NCBI RefSeq assembly: GCF_001513975.1
Contig: NZ_KQ947985.1
Span: 750,266-814,265, forward strand
Direction: 5' to 3'
Source: Streptomyces curacoi
Lineage (GTDB): Bacteria; Actinomycetota; Actinomycetes; Streptomycetales; Streptomycetaceae
Length of the DNA: 64,000 nt
The notes under the pieces: model-generated
Databases searched by the model: none
What the model saw: the letters and a program-made list of their open reading frames with translations, nothing else
What the model was told of the DNA's origin: nothing
Program-made: the position numbers and the translations under genes
Shown here: one piece after another, positions 43,243 to 52,006 of the stretch
How positions within the stretch are numbered: position 1 is the first letter of the stretch
Layout of the letters: each line of letters starts with the position of its first letter

Positions 43243-44248
43243 GGGTCAGGCGGGCGTCGCCCTCGGAGGGGGCGGTGACACGCTCACCGAGCACGAAACC
43301 GGGGTCGATCTGTGCCGCCAGGTCGGTCCCGGTGCGCTCGTTCCCCCAGGACCGGGCGTTCTTGAGGTGGAAGTGCACCATCTGGCGCGTGTAGCGCTCC
43401 CAGTCACGCAGCTCGTACGTCGCGTCCACGGCCGTCCGCAGGCGGCACAGGGCGAGGTGGTTGGCGTCCTCCAGGAGCTCGAACCGGGGCGGGCGGCCCT
43501 TCTCCATCGCGCGCACCCAGTCCGAGTGTCCGACCGTCACCAGCAGGTCGTCCCCGACCTCGGCGCGGAGGAAGTCGAGGTCGTCCTGACTCTGCACCTT
43601 GTTGCCGACGACCTTCAGGATGACTCCGAAGTCGCGGGCGTACTCCTTGTACTGGCGATAGACGGAAACCCCCTTCCGGGTCGGCTCGGCGACGAGGAAC
43701 GTGATGTCGAAGCGGGTGAACATGCCGGAGGCGAAGGAGTCCGAGCCCGCCGTCATGTCGACCACGACGTACTCGCCGGGGCCGTCCACCAGGTGGTTCA
43801 GGAACAGCTCCACCGCCCCCGTCTTGGAGTGGTAGCAGGCGACCCCCAGATCGGAGTCCGTGAAGGGGCCGGTGACCATCAAACGGACGGTGCCGCCGTC
43901 GAGTTCCACCGGCCGGGCGCAGGCGTCGTACACCGGGTTGTTCTCGCACACCCGCAGCAACCGTGAACCCTCGCCGGGCGGCGTCGTCTTGATCATCGTC
44001 TGCGCGGAGGCGATCCGCGGGTTGGAGCCGCGCAGCCAGTCCTTGATCAGCTGCAGCCGCTCGCCCATGGCGGGCAGTGCGGCGGCCCTCGCCTCGTCGA
44101 GGCCGAGCGCGGCTCCCAGGTGCTGGTTGATGTCGGCGTCGACGGCGACGACCGGCGCGCCGGTCGTCGCGAGGTGGCGGATGAACAGGGACGACAGGGT
44201 CGTCTTGCCGCTGCCGCCCTTCCCGACGAAAGCAATTTTCATGTTCAC
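43232..44248 (-). CDS. CooC/ParA-like ATP-binding protein
   Basis: A 338-residue MinD/CooC-like ATPase. The deviant Walker A FVGKGGSGKTTLSSL is complete, with the signature Lys, followed by VVAVDADINQHLGAALG and the switch YVVVDMTAGSDSFASG. CooC-type proteins insert metals or mature enzymes; no CO dehydrogenase or hydrogenase gene is nearby, so the client is unknown. GTG at 44248 or ATG at 44242 starts it. It converges on the lipoprotein gene and diverges from the Fic-like gene. Confidence 0.85.
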   Translation of the reverse strand: MNMKIAFVGKGGSGKTTLSSLFIRHLATTGAPVVAVDADINQHLGAALGLDEARAAALPAMGERLQLIKDWLRGSNPRIASAQTMIKTTPPGEGSRLLRVCENNPVYDACARPVELDGGTVRLMVTGPFTDSDLGVACYHSKTGAVELFLNHLVDGPGEYVVVDMTAGSDSFASGMFTRFDITFLVAEPTRKGVSVYRQYKEYARDFGVILKVVGNKVQSQDDLDFLRAEVGDDLLVTVGHSDWVRAMEKGRPPRFELLEDANHLALCRLRTAVDATYELRDWERYTRQMVHFHLKNARSWGNERTGTDLAAQIDPGFVLGERVTAPSEGDARLTPTA

Positions 44249-44343
44249 GAAGGGTAGTCGCGCGATAGCTGTACGTGGCAGGGGGGCGTGAAGAAGGCCA
44301 CTCGATCGTGGGGCGCGGGGCCAGGGTGCGTAGTGTCGTACTC

Positions 44344-45168
44344 ATGAGTACGACAGGTGCGACCGCCGATCCGCTCGCGGCCCTCGGTTCCCTGCCCGGT
44401 GTGCCCGAGTCCGTGGAGTCCGTGCGCAAGGCAGTGGACCGGGTGTACGGGCACCGGATCATGCGGCGCCGCAGCAACGAGATCACCTCCGAGGCGGCCC
44501 TGCGCGGCGCCCGCGGCTCCGCGGCGCTGTCCGGTGCCGACTGGGCGCTCGAAGAGGTGCGTCGGCGCACCGACTTCAGCGGTGACGACGAGGCGCGCGT
44601 CATGGGCGCGGCCCTGCGGCTGACCGCCGAGGCGGGCCAACTGCTGTCCATCTGGCGGCAGTCGCCGCTTCGGGTGCTGGCCCGGCTGCACCTGGTGGCG
44701 GCGGCGAGCAAGGACGACCGGGTGGGGCGCCCGCGTCAGGAGGGCGAGCCGGTCGACGAGCCGCTGGTCGAGCTGGAGCCGCCGAGCGCGGCGGAGGTGC
44801 ACGGCCGGCTGGAGGGCCTGTCCGAGCTGATCATCGCCGGCGGTTCGGCGCCCGCCCTGGTGACGGCCGCCGTCGTGCACGGCGAGCTCCTCGCGCTGCG
44901 CCCCTTCACCTCCCACAACGGCCTGGTCGCGCGCGCGGCCGAGCGCATCGTCCTGGTCGGCAGCGGCCTCGACCCCAAGTCCGTCTGCCCGGCCGAGGTC
45001 GGCCACGCCGAACTGGGCCGCGCGGCCTATCTGGCGGCGCTCGACGGCTACGTCTCCGGCACCCCCGAGGGCATGGCCGCCTGGATCGCCCACTGCGGCA
45101 AGGCGATCGAACTCGGGGCGCGTGAGTCGACGGCGGTGTGCGAGGCGCTGCAGCGCGGGGCGGCGTGA
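44344..45168 (+). CDS. Fic-like protein with degenerate motif
   Basis: A 274-residue protein. Residues about 175-205 (VVHGELLALRPFTSHNGLVA, RAAERIVLVG) follow the Fic fold pattern HxFxxGNGRxxR, but the catalytic His is Arg (LRPF) and GNGR is HNGL. AMPylation activity is therefore doubtful; a pseudo-Fic or scaffold role is possible. ATG at 44344 directly follows a short promoter region shared with the ATPase gene. Annotated in related Streptomyces as an oxidoreductase, which the sequence does not support. Confidence 0.7.
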   Translation: MSTTGATADPLAALGSLPGVPESVESVRKAVDRVYGHRIMRRRSNEITSEAALRGARGSAALSGADWALEEVRRRTDFSGDDEARVMGAALRLTAEAGQLLSIWRQSPLRVLARLHLVAAASKDDRVGRPRQEGEPVDEPLVELEPPSAAEVHGRLEGLSELIIAGGSAPALVTAAVVHGELLALRPFTSHNGLVARAAERIVLVGSGLDPKSVCPAEVGHAELGRAAYLAALDGYVSGTPEGMAAWIAHCGKAIELGARESTAVCEALQRGAA

Positions 45169-45196
45169 CGCAGGCACCCGCAGGACGGCATCAAGA

Positions 45197-45212
45197 AAGC
45201 CCCCGCGGGGGC
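45197..45212. terminator. perfect 16-bp palindrome
   Basis: AGCCCCCGCGGGGGCT, 28 bases past the Fic-like stop. Confidence 0.7.
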
Positions 45213-45222
45213 TCATACGAGT

Positions 45223-45250
45223 TGCGGCGGTACGAGGATTCGTACCGCCG
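45223..45250. terminator. perfect hairpin, 12-bp stem, 4-base loop
   Basis: Arms 45223-45234 and 45239-45250 around GGAT; with the preceding palindrome it forms a double terminator. Confidence 0.8.
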
Positions 45251-45573
45251 CTGGCATGTCCACCGGGTTACCAAGCGTCCTCGATATGTTGCCCATCAGG
45301 TCGGGAACTCAGCCCGTCACCTGGTGCGGCTGGCCCGTAATCGACGGGTCGACGTCGCGTGGGTGCCCGGTGTCCATGCTCGGTCCGTGGGGCCAAATGC
45401 GTATTTAAGGTGATCCTCTCGGATGTCCTTGGTCTCGCGGGCCGTTGAGTCCTTTGTACTCCCAGACTCAACCAAGTGGAAGGCCTGGCTGCGGTTCTTT
45501 ACTTGCACTCTCAAAAGGTGCCGAACGGGCGTCGACAGGCCGGTCGAGGCGCGCGGAATTCCGGAGGCGCAGG

Positions 45574-46407
45574 TCAGGCGAGCGCCGTACGGCGTCGGCT
45601 GGCGTACCAGACGAGGCCCGCGGTGGCCGCGGCGGCTCCTATGGCCGCCGCCGCGACAAGGGCGGGGCGCGGCGGTACGGAGAAGGAGGGCAGCCGCTGC
45701 TTGAGGCGGACCGGGCGGTGGAAGTCGAGAATCGGCCACCCGCGCGCGAGTGCCTCGCGGCGCAGCGCACGGTCCGGGTTGACGGCGTGCGGGTTGCCGA
45801 CCGCCTCCAGCATCGGCAGGTCGGTCGCCGAGTCGCTGTAGGCGTAACAGCGGGAGAGGTCGTAGCCCTCGGACGCGGCCAGCTCCCGAATCGCCTCGGC
45901 CTTGGTCGGGCCGTAGGCGTAGTACTCCACCTCCCCGGTGAAGCAGCCGTCGTCGCCCACCACCATGCGGGTGGCCACCACGCGGTCGGCGCCGAGCAGC
46001 TCGCCGATCGGCTCGACCACCTCGGCGCCCGACGTGGACACGATCACCACGTCGCGGCCGGCGGTGTGGTGCTCCTCGATGAGGGAGGCGGCCTCGTCGT
46101 AGATGATCGGGTCGATCAGGTCGTGCAGGGTCTCGGCGACGATCTCCTTGACCTGTCGGACGTTCCAGCCGCGGCACAGCGCGGACAGGTACTGGCGCAT
46201 GCGCTCCATCTGGTCATGGTCGGCGCCGCCCGCCAGGAAGACGAACTGGGCATATGCGGTACGCAAGACGGCCCGGCGGTTGATCAGACCGCCTTGGTAG
46301 AACGACTTGCTGAAGGTGAGCGTGCTCGACTTCGCAATGACCGTCTTGTCCAGGTCAAAGAAGGCCGCTGTGCGGGGCAAGGAGTGGTTTTCCACGACCC
46401 TGAGCAT
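45574..46407 (-). CDS. HAD-IB family phosphatase, membrane-anchored
   Basis: A 277-residue HAD hydrolase. Motif I AAFFDLDKTVIAKSS (DxDKT), motif II VIVSTSGAEVV, motif III/IV AYSDSATDLPMLEAVG and the cap between are complete, as in SerB/CicA-like HAD-IB enzymes. The last 25 residues are a C-terminal membrane segment (ALVAAAAIGAAAATAGLVWY). ATG at 46407 was preferred over a start 25 codons upstream, because the conserved region begins at MLRVVENHSLP. Similar genes beside the tad cluster are described as linked to differentiation. Confidence 0.9.
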   Translation of the reverse strand: MLRVVENHSLPRTAAFFDLDKTVIAKSSTLTFSKSFYQGGLINRRAVLRTAYAQFVFLAGGADHDQMERMRQYLSALCRGWNVRQVKEIVAETLHDLIDPIIYDEAASLIEEHHTAGRDVVIVSTSGAEVVEPIGELLGADRVVATRMVVGDDGCFTGEVEYYAYGPTKAEAIRELAASEGYDLSRCYAYSDSATDLPMLEAVGNPHAVNPDRALRREALARGWPILDFHRPVRLKQRLPSFSVPPRPALVAAAAIGAAAATAGLVWYASRRRTALA

Positions 46408-46541
46408 AGGGGCAGCCCATTCGGCGTAAGGTGGGCGCGTGGGTTTGCCTGAGAGGGCTCTCGGGTACACCATGGAAGTCACGGATCGTTCGCGACCGTG
46501 CTAACCCGGACCGACTCCTCCCCCCCCGAGTCGGCCGTGGA

Positions 46542-46576
46542 GACGACCCCCGCTCTCCCCCCCGGCGGGGGTCGTC
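46542..46576. terminator. hairpin with 11-bp arms
   Basis: GACGACCCCCG (46542-46552) pairs with CGGGGGTCGTC (46566-46576). Confidence 0.65.
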
Positions 46577-46764
46577 GCATGTCCGGGCGGGTTTTCTTCT
46601 TCTGAGTGCGGCTGCGCGGCCGGCGTGATGCTGCTGCGGGCCCTCCTTCCTCCACGTCCATGATCCGTAACTGTGGGTAGTCGTCGCGCTGCTCTGCGGA
46701 AGTCGCACAGGGGTCGGTGCGAGGGTCACCGGTTTGGGTGATGGCGATATTCACAGCCCCCGAG

Positions 46765-46773
46765 TTGTCCACA
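46765..46773 (+). promoter_or_regulatory. DnaA-box sequence upstream of tad operon
   Basis: TTGTCCACA, followed 17 bases on by GATCCACAA, which shares the CCACA core. Confidence 0.4.
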
Positions 46774-46990
46774 GTTATCGACCAAGATCCACAAGATTTC
46801 CGGGATCGCTGCACCGTGATTCCAGCGCGTCCCGCTCGGGCCGACTTCATGGCTGGTTCCGGTTAGTCGGGCGTGTTTGGCCGGTTCGTATCGGCCGCTC
46901 ATATGGAGGCCGGTTGCCGGTTCTTCACATCTTTGGGAATCGCGGGGCCGCAGGGCCGCGCGAGTGATCCAGCGAAGGGGGACGGAAACC

Positions 46991-48094
46991 GTGACCGCAG
47001 CCGTCACACACGATCCGCCGTCCGCCGCCTCCGGGCGGCCGGGCAAGCCGTTGATCGTCACCGAGGACGTCGAACTGCTCGACGACCTGCTGCGCCTGTG
47101 CGCGGCGGCCGGCGCCGCACCGGAGGTCCACCACTCAGTGCCCGAGCCCAGCGGGAGCTGGGAGGGCGCGCCGCTCGTCCTGGTCGGCGACGACGCCGCA
47201 CGCCGCGTGCGCGGGGCGGCGCGCAGACGCGGAGTGGTGCTCGTCGGCCGGGACCAGGACGACTCCGGGGTCTGGCGCCGGGCCGTCGAGATCGGCGCCG
47301 ATCACGTCCTGATGCTGCCCGACGGCGAGCAGTGGCTGATCGACCGCATCGCCGACGTCGCCGAAGGCGTCGGCAGGCCCGCCCTGACCGTCGGGGTCAT
47401 CGGCGGACGCGGCGGTGCCGGAGCGTCCACGCTCGCCTGCGCCCTCGCCGTCACCGCCGCGCACGAGGGGCTGCGCACGCTTCTCGTGGACGCCGATCCG
47501 CTGGGCGGCGGACTCGACGTGCTCCTCGGCGGCGAGACAGCCGAGGGCCTGCGCTGGCCCGCCTTCGCCGGCTCGCGCGGGCGGCTCGGCAGCGGCGCCC
47601 TGGAGGAGTCGCTGCCGAAGCTGCACTCCCTGCGGGTCCTGAGCTGGGACCGGGGCGAGTGCGTCGCCGTCCCGCCGCAGGCGATGCGAGCGGTGCTCGC
47701 CGCCGCCCGGCGCCGGGGCGGCACGGTCGTCGTCGACCTGCCCCGCCGGATCGACGACGGTGTCGCGGAGGCGCTCGTCCAGCTCGACGTCGGGATCCTC
47801 GTCGTCCCCGCCGAACTGCGCGCCGTCGCCGCCGCCCGGCAGGTGGCCTCAGCGGTCCGGATGGTCCTGCGGGACCTGCGGGTGGCGGTACGCGGTCCCT
47901 ACGCGGCCGGGCTCGACGACCGCGAAGTGGCCCGGCTGCTGGAGCTGCCGCTGGTGGGCGAGGTGCCGGTCGAGCCGGGGCTGCTGCGGCCACACGAGAG
48001 CGAGGCTCCGCCGGGGGCGATGGGACGGGGGCCGCTGGCGCGGTTCTGCCGGGAGTTCTGGGAGCGCGCGTTGCTTGAGGCGAGGGCGGCATGA
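46991..48094 (+). CDS. CpaE/Ssd-like protein of the Tad locus
   Basis: A 367-residue protein. A receiver-like N-terminal half (LIVTEDVELLDDLLRLC, VEIGADHVLMLPDGEQWLID) precedes a MinD-type domain. The P-loop region reads VIGGRGGAGASTLACALA: both the signature Lys and the catalytic GKT Lys are replaced (Arg and Ala), so ATP hydrolysis is doubtful. Switch motif TVVVDLPRRID follows. Homologous in position to mycobacterial ssd, a septum-site regulator. GTG at 46991 follows GGGGACGG; the stop overlaps the next ATG by four bases. First gene of the tad operon. Confidence 0.88.
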   Translation: MTAAVTHDPPSAASGRPGKPLIVTEDVELLDDLLRLCAAAGAAPEVHHSVPEPSGSWEGAPLVLVGDDAARRVRGAARRRGVVLVGRDQDDSGVWRRAVEIGADHVLMLPDGEQWLIDRIADVAEGVGRPALTVGVIGGRGGAGASTLACALAVTAAHEGLRTLLVDADPLGGGLDVLLGGETAEGLRWPAFAGSRGRLGSGALEESLPKLHSLRVLSWDRGECVAVPPQAMRAVLAAARRRGGTVVVDLPRRIDDGVAEALVQLDVGILVVPAELRAVAAARQVASAVRMVLRDLRVAVRGPYAAGLDDREVARLLELPLVGEVPVEPGLLRPHESEAPPGAMGRGPLARFCREFWERALLEARAA

Positions 48095-49842
48095 GTACGA
48101 CTTCGGGGCTTGACCGGGTGAGCGGTGGCGGGACTGGTTCCGTGCGGGCCTCGCCGGAGGGGCCGCGGACGGGTGGGCCGGCCGCCGGCAGCGTGCGCAG
48201 GGGCGCGCCGCGGTGGGCTTCGGACGACGGGGTCGGTTCGTCGGCTGTGCGGTGGGCGTCGGGTGATCGGGTCGGTTCGTCGGCTGTGCGGTGGGCGTCG
48301 GGTGATCGGGTCGGTTCGTCGGCGGTGCGGTGGGCGCCGGGTGGCTCGGAGAGCGGGGCTGCCGGGCGGCCGGGGGCGGAACGGGTGGCGGGTACGGACA
48401 CTGCGGGGTGGGGGTCGGTCGAGCGGTCGCCCAGCCCGGAAGGGGCGGCTGTTCGGAGGGAGTTGGCCGACCGGGTCGGTTCGTTGGCTGTGCGGCGGGA
48501 GTCGGGCGACGGGGCCGGTTCGTCGGCGGTGCGGCGGGAGTCGGATGGCTCGGAGAGCGGGGCAGCTGCGCGCCGTGGGTCGGAGCAGGTGGCGGGTACG
48601 GCCACTGCGCGGTGGGAGCCGGCCGACCGGGTCGGTTCGTCGGCTGCGCGGTGGGCATCGGGCGGAACGGCGGCCGGGGCGGGCATGCCGCCGGGGCTGC
48701 TCGACGGGGTGCGGCAGTGGCTGGCCGAGAGCGGGGCCGAGCCGACGCCCGCGCGCGTGGCGCAGGCTCTGCGAGAGCAGGGCAGGGTGCTGGGGGACGC
48801 CGAGGTCCTCGGCGCGGCCGAGCAGTTGCGGTCCGAGCTGATCGGCAGTGGCCCGCTGGAGCCGCTCCTCGCCGATCCGTCGGTGACGGACGTGCTGGTG
48901 TCCGCGCCGGACCGGGTCTGGGTGGACCGGGGCGGCGGCCTGGAGCTGACCTCCGTCTCCTTCCCTGACGCGGCGGCCGTACGACGCCTCGCGCAGCGCC
49001 TCGCCGCGGTGGCCGGGCGACGGCTGGACGACGCGCGGCCCTGGGTCGACGCCCGGCTGCCCGACGGGACCCGGCTGCACGCGGTGCTGCCACCGGTCGC
49101 CGTCGGCTGCGCCTGCCTGTCGCTGCGGGTCGTACGGCCACGGGCGTTCACCCTCGACGAGCTGGTCGCGGCGGGCACGGTGCCGCCCGGCGGGGACCGG
49201 GTACTGCGGGCGCTGGTCGACGCGCGGCTGTCCTTCCTCATCAGCGGCGGGACCGGCAGCGGCAAGACGACGCTGCTGAGCGCGTTGCTCGGCCTGGTCG
49301 GGGCGGGCGAACGCATCGTGCTCGCGGAGGACTCGGCGGAGCTCAGGCCGGACCATCCGCATGTCGTACGGCTGGAGAGCAGACCCGCCAACCAGGAGGG
49401 CGCCGGGCTCGTCACCCTTGAGGACCTGGTGCGGCAGGCACTGCGGATGCGGCCGGACCGGCTGGTCGTGGGCGAGGTGCGCGGACCCGAAGTGGTCCAT
49501 CTGCTGGCCGCGTTGAACACGGGCCACGAGGGAGGTTGCGGGACCGTCCACGCCAACGCGGCGGCCGACGTGCCGGCCCGGCTGGAGGCGCTCGGCACGG
49601 CGGCCGGGCTCGACCGGGCCGCGCTGCACAGCCAGTTGGCGGCCGCGCTGTCGGTCGTACTCCATCTCGTACGCGACCGGACCGGGCGTCGGCGGATCGC
49701 CGAGGTGCATGTGCTGGAGCGGGATCCGTCGGGGCTGGTGCGGACGGTTCCGGCGCTGCGGTGGGGCACGGAGGCGTTCGCGTACGAGCGGGGGTGGGAG
49801 CGGCTGCGGGGGCTGCTTCGGGGTGGGAGCGACGAGGGGTGA
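48091..49842 (+). CDS. TadA/CpaF-type secretion ATPase with repetitive N-terminal extension
   Basis: A 583-residue protein. Residues about 200-583 are a complete TadA ATPase: Walker A ISGGTGSGKTTLLSALL near 385, Walker B region IVLAEDSAEL, the Asp box LVVGEVRGPEVVHLL and the His box GHEGGCGTVHAN. It powers assembly of Flp/Tad pili or secretion. The first about 200 residues are not part of the usual 390-420-residue protein and consist of repeats such as DRVGSSAVRWASG and SESGAA...RVAGT. ATG at 48091 overlaps the previous stop (ATGA); a downstream start near 48688 (MPPGLLDGVRQWL) would give the usual length. Confidence 0.92.
   Translation: MSTTSGLDRVSGGGTGSVRASPEGPRTGGPAAGSVRRGAPRWASDDGVGSSAVRWASGDRVGSSAVRWASGDRVGSSAVRWAPGGSESGAAGRPGAERVAGTDTAGWGSVERSPSPEGAAVRRELADRVGSLAVRRESGDGAGSSAVRRESDGSESGAAARRGSEQVAGTATARWEPADRVGSSAARWASGGTAAGAGMPPGLLDGVRQWLAESGAEPTPARVAQALREQGRVLGDAEVLGAAEQLRSELIGSGPLEPLLADPSVTDVLVSAPDRVWVDRGGGLELTSVSFPDAAAVRRLAQRLAAVAGRRLDDARPWVDARLPDGTRLHAVLPPVAVGCACLSLRVVRPRAFTLDELVAAGTVPPGGDRVLRALVDARLSFLISGGTGSGKTTLLSALLGLVGAGERIVLAEDSAELRPDHPHVVRLESRPANQEGAGLVTLEDLVRQALRMRPDRLVVGEVRGPEVVHLLAALNTGHEGGCGTVHANAAADVPARLEALGTAAGLDRAALHSQLAAALSVVLHLVRDRTGRRRIAEVHVLERDPSGLVRTVPALRWGTEAFAYERGWERLRGLLRGGSDEG
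48206..48345 (+). repeat. 39-bp in-frame repeat in the tadA-like gene
   Basis: Units of 39 bases encode DRVGSSAVRWASG; two are almost identical and a third diverges. Related blocks recur at 48470-48540 and 48620-48670. Confidence 0.85.
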
Positions 49843-49869
49843 GGAGGCCGTGCGGGTGCCGGTGAAGCC

Positions 49870-49960
49870 GGTGGTGCCCTGGCGCGGTGGCGCGGTGGCG
49901 CGGTGGTGCCCTGGCGCGGTGGCGCGGTGGCGTGGCGGTGCGGCGGTGCGTGGGGTGGTC
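49870..49960. repeat. GGTGGCGC-type minisatellite between tad genes
   Basis: Short repeats of GCGCGGTGG, with two longer copies of TGCCCTGGCGCGGTGGCGCG, fill the gap between the ATPase stop and the first TadB/C-like gene. Confidence 0.8.
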
Positions 49961-49987
49961 GGTGACGTGAGGGGTTCGGTGGTCTGA

Positions 49988-50848
49988 ATGGGTGAGATGT
50001 CGTTGGGCGCGGCTGCGGTGTGCCTCGGCGCGGCGGTCTGCTTGCTGGGCGGGCCGGGGCCCGGGGCGCGGCGGGCGCAGCTTCTGCTCGCAGGCGGTGG
50101 GGTGGTGGGAGCAGGGCCGCCCGACTGGGGCCGGATGGCCGGGGAGCTGCGACGGCTGTGGGGGCGGCTGCGGGTCGAGTGGTGGGCGCCGGCCATCGGG
50201 TTGGTGCTGGCCGTGCTGGGGTCGTCGGTGCTGCCGGTCGTCGCGGGGGCGGCCGGGATGGCCTTGCTGCGGAGGGCGCGGCTGGCCCGGGAGGCGCGGC
50301 GGGTCCGGGAGCGCCGCGGGGACACGGTGATCGGCCTGTGCGGGGCGCTCGCCGGTGAGGTGCGGGCCGGGCGGCAGCCGGGTGAGGCGCTGCTGCGGGC
50401 GGCACGGGACTGCGGCGGGCTCGGCGAAGCACAGGCCGCGGTGCTGGCGGCGGCGCGGTTCGGCGGAGACGTGCCGGGCGCGCTCGCCTCCGCGGCCCGG
50501 CAACCGGGCGCCGAGGGCCTGTTGGGTCTGGCGGCGTGCTGGCGGGTGGCCGTGGATCAGGGCGCGGGGCTCGCGGCCGGACTCGAACGGCTGGAAGGGG
50601 CGTTGCGCGCCGAGCGGGACCAACGCGCCGACCTGCGCGCCCAGTTGGCGGGGGCCAGATCGACGGTGGTGATGCTCGCCGGGTTGCCGGTCCTCGGTCT
50701 GCTGCTCGGTGCCGTCATGGGGGCCGACCCGCTGCATGTCCTGCTGCACACCGGGGCGGGGTTCGGGTGCCTGGTGGTCGGCGGAGTGCTGGAGGGGCTG
50801 GGGATGTGGTGGGCGACGCGGATCGTACGGGGAGCGGAGGCGGCGTGA
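49988..50848 (+). CDS. TadB-like type II secretion F-domain membrane protein
   Basis: A 286-residue protein with hydrophobic segments at the N-terminus, at about residues 75-100 and at 220-270 that flank a cytoplasmic T2SSF domain (GDTVIGLCGALAGEVRAGRQ, ALLRAARDCGGLGEAQAA). It acts with the ATPase as the inner-membrane platform of the Tad system. ATG at 49988; another ATG three codons on (49997) is possible. Confidence 0.85.
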   Translation: MGEMSLGAAAVCLGAAVCLLGGPGPGARRAQLLLAGGGVVGAGPPDWGRMAGELRRLWGRLRVEWWAPAIGLVLAVLGSSVLPVVAGAAGMALLRRARLAREARRVRERRGDTVIGLCGALAGEVRAGRQPGEALLRAARDCGGLGEAQAAVLAAARFGGDVPGALASAARQPGAEGLLGLAACWRVAVDQGAGLAAGLERLEGALRAERDQRADLRAQLAGARSTVVMLAGLPVLGLLLGAVMGADPLHVLLHTGAGFGCLVVGGVLEGLGMWWATRIVRGAEAA

Positions 50849-50888
50849 GGACTCGACTCGATCAGAGGCGTGAGAGGGAGGTGACGGG

Positions 50889-51677
50889 GTGAGCGGGGAG
50901 GTTGTCCACAGGCTGGGGACGGCCGTTGGGGCTGCGCTGGTCGTCGGTTGGCTGTTGCGGTGGCCGGCCGCGGCCCGGCGCGAGCGGAGGGCCCGGCGAC
51001 GGCTGGCCGGGTTGATGGCGACCACTGACGTGACGTCGACTCGTCGGCGGTTCGACGTCCGGCAGGGCGTGCGACGAGGGCTGCCCATGGTGGCGGTCGT
51101 GGGCGCCGGCTGGGCGCTGGTCGGCGGTGTCGCCGGGCTGGTGGTGGGGCTGCTGGTTGCGGCTGGGCTGTGGCTGTGGTCGCGTCGGCAGGGAGCCGGT
51201 GGTGACCTGGACCAGGCCGATGCCGGTGACGTGGCTCGCCAACTTCCGGTCGCCGCCGATCTCTTGGCTGCCTGCATCGCGGCGGGAGCCGGCCCCGTGG
51301 TCGCCGCGCAGGCGGTGGGCGAGGCCCTGGGCGGTCCGTTCGGGAACGCGCTGGCGCGAGGTGCCGCGGAAGTGCGGCTGGGCGGTGAACCGGGCGAGGC
51401 GTGGCGCCGGTTGGCCTCGCTGCCGGGGGCCGGCGCGCTGGCGCGGTTGCTGGAACGGGCCGATGTGTCGGGGCTCCCGGCGGCCGGGCCGGTCGCGCGG
51501 CTCGCCGCGGACGCCCGCGCCGACTGGGCGCGCGCTGCTACAGAACGGGCCCGGCGGGCGGCAGTCATGGTCACGGCACCAGTGGGGCTGTGCTTCCTGC
51601 CCGCCTTCATCGCGATCGGCGTGGCGCCGGTGGTGATCGGGCTGGCGGGCGGGGTGCTGGGAGGGAGCGGGGGATGA
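50889..51677 (+). CDS. TadC-like type II secretion F-domain membrane protein
   Basis: A 262-residue partner of the previous gene with the same plan: hydrophobic region at about residues 60-92, T2SSF core (QLPVAADLLAACIAAGAGPV, EALGGPFGNALARGA) and C-terminal membrane helix (LCFLPAFIAIGVAPVVIGLA). GTG at 50889; 40 bases after the TadB-like stop. A perfect DnaA-box sequence falls in its first codons. Confidence 0.85.
   Translation: MSGEVVHRLGTAVGAALVVGWLLRWPAAARRERRARRRLAGLMATTDVTSTRRRFDVRQGVRRGLPMVAVVGAGWALVGGVAGLVVGLLVAAGLWLWSRRQGAGGDLDQADAGDVARQLPVAADLLAACIAAGAGPVVAAQAVGEALGGPFGNALARGAAEVRLGGEPGEAWRRLASLPGAGALARLLERADVSGLPAAGPVARLAADARADWARAATERARRAAVMVTAPVGLCFLPAFIAIGVAPVVIGLAGGVLGGSGG
50902..50910 (+). 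promoter_or_regulatory. DnaA-box sequence inside tadC-like gene
   Basis: TTGTCCACA within codons 5-8; probably chance from the coding sequence. Confidence 0.2.
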
Positions 51678-51796
51678 CGGGGGTGGTGGGAGGGGTGAGG
51701 GGGTGAGCGCGACGAACGGGCGCAGACAGCGGCAGTGATCCAGCAGCAGGCATTCGACGGCTGTTTTCAACGGGACTGAACCTTACGGGGGTTGAG

Positions 51797-52006
51797 ATGT
51801 GCAAGGCGGTACGGGCGCGGATGCGCGCGTGGGTGTGCAGGGTGCGGGCGGCGCGGAGGGATGCGGGGATGGTCACCTCCGAGTACGCGATGGGGATCGT
51901 GGCGGCGGTGGCGTTCGCCGTGGTGCTCTACAAGGTCGTGACGAGCGGGCAGGTCAGCGCGGAGCTGCAGGACATCGTGAAGCGGGCGCTCGATGCGCGG
52001 ATGTGA
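51797..52006 (+). CDS. DUF4244 family Flp-pilin-like protein
   Basis: A 69-residue protein. A basic N-terminal stretch (residues 1-22) precedes DAGMVTSEYAMGIVAAVAFA, which matches the Glu-containing prepilin cleavage region (GMVTSEYA) plus a hydrophobic pilin helix, and a short C-terminus. DUF4244 proteins are the probable structural pilins of actinobacterial Tad systems. It overlaps the next ORF start by 14 bases. Confidence 0.85.
   Translation: MCKAVRARMRAWVCRVRAARRDAGMVTSEYAMGIVAAVAFAVVLYKVVTSGQVSAELQDIVKRALDARM

Larger units (their letters stand above)
45169..45573. other. gap between convergent genes with two hairpins
   Basis: 405 bases. A 92-codon plus-strand frame (45138-45413) covers it but lacks a ribosome binding site and overlaps the previous gene, so I do not call it. 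Both ends carry terminator-like hairpins. Confidence 0.55.
46408..46990. other. 583-base divergent region upstream of the tad operon
   Basis: Contains an 11-bp-stem hairpin (46542-46576), a perfect DnaA-box sequence with a second partial one nearby (46765-46795), and AT-richer promoter DNA near 46735-46800. I see no gene in it. Confidence 0.55.

Noticed and set aside
45138..45413. 92-codon ORF after the Fic-like gene
   Set aside because: It overlaps the previous gene, has no ribosome binding site and runs through two terminator hairpins.
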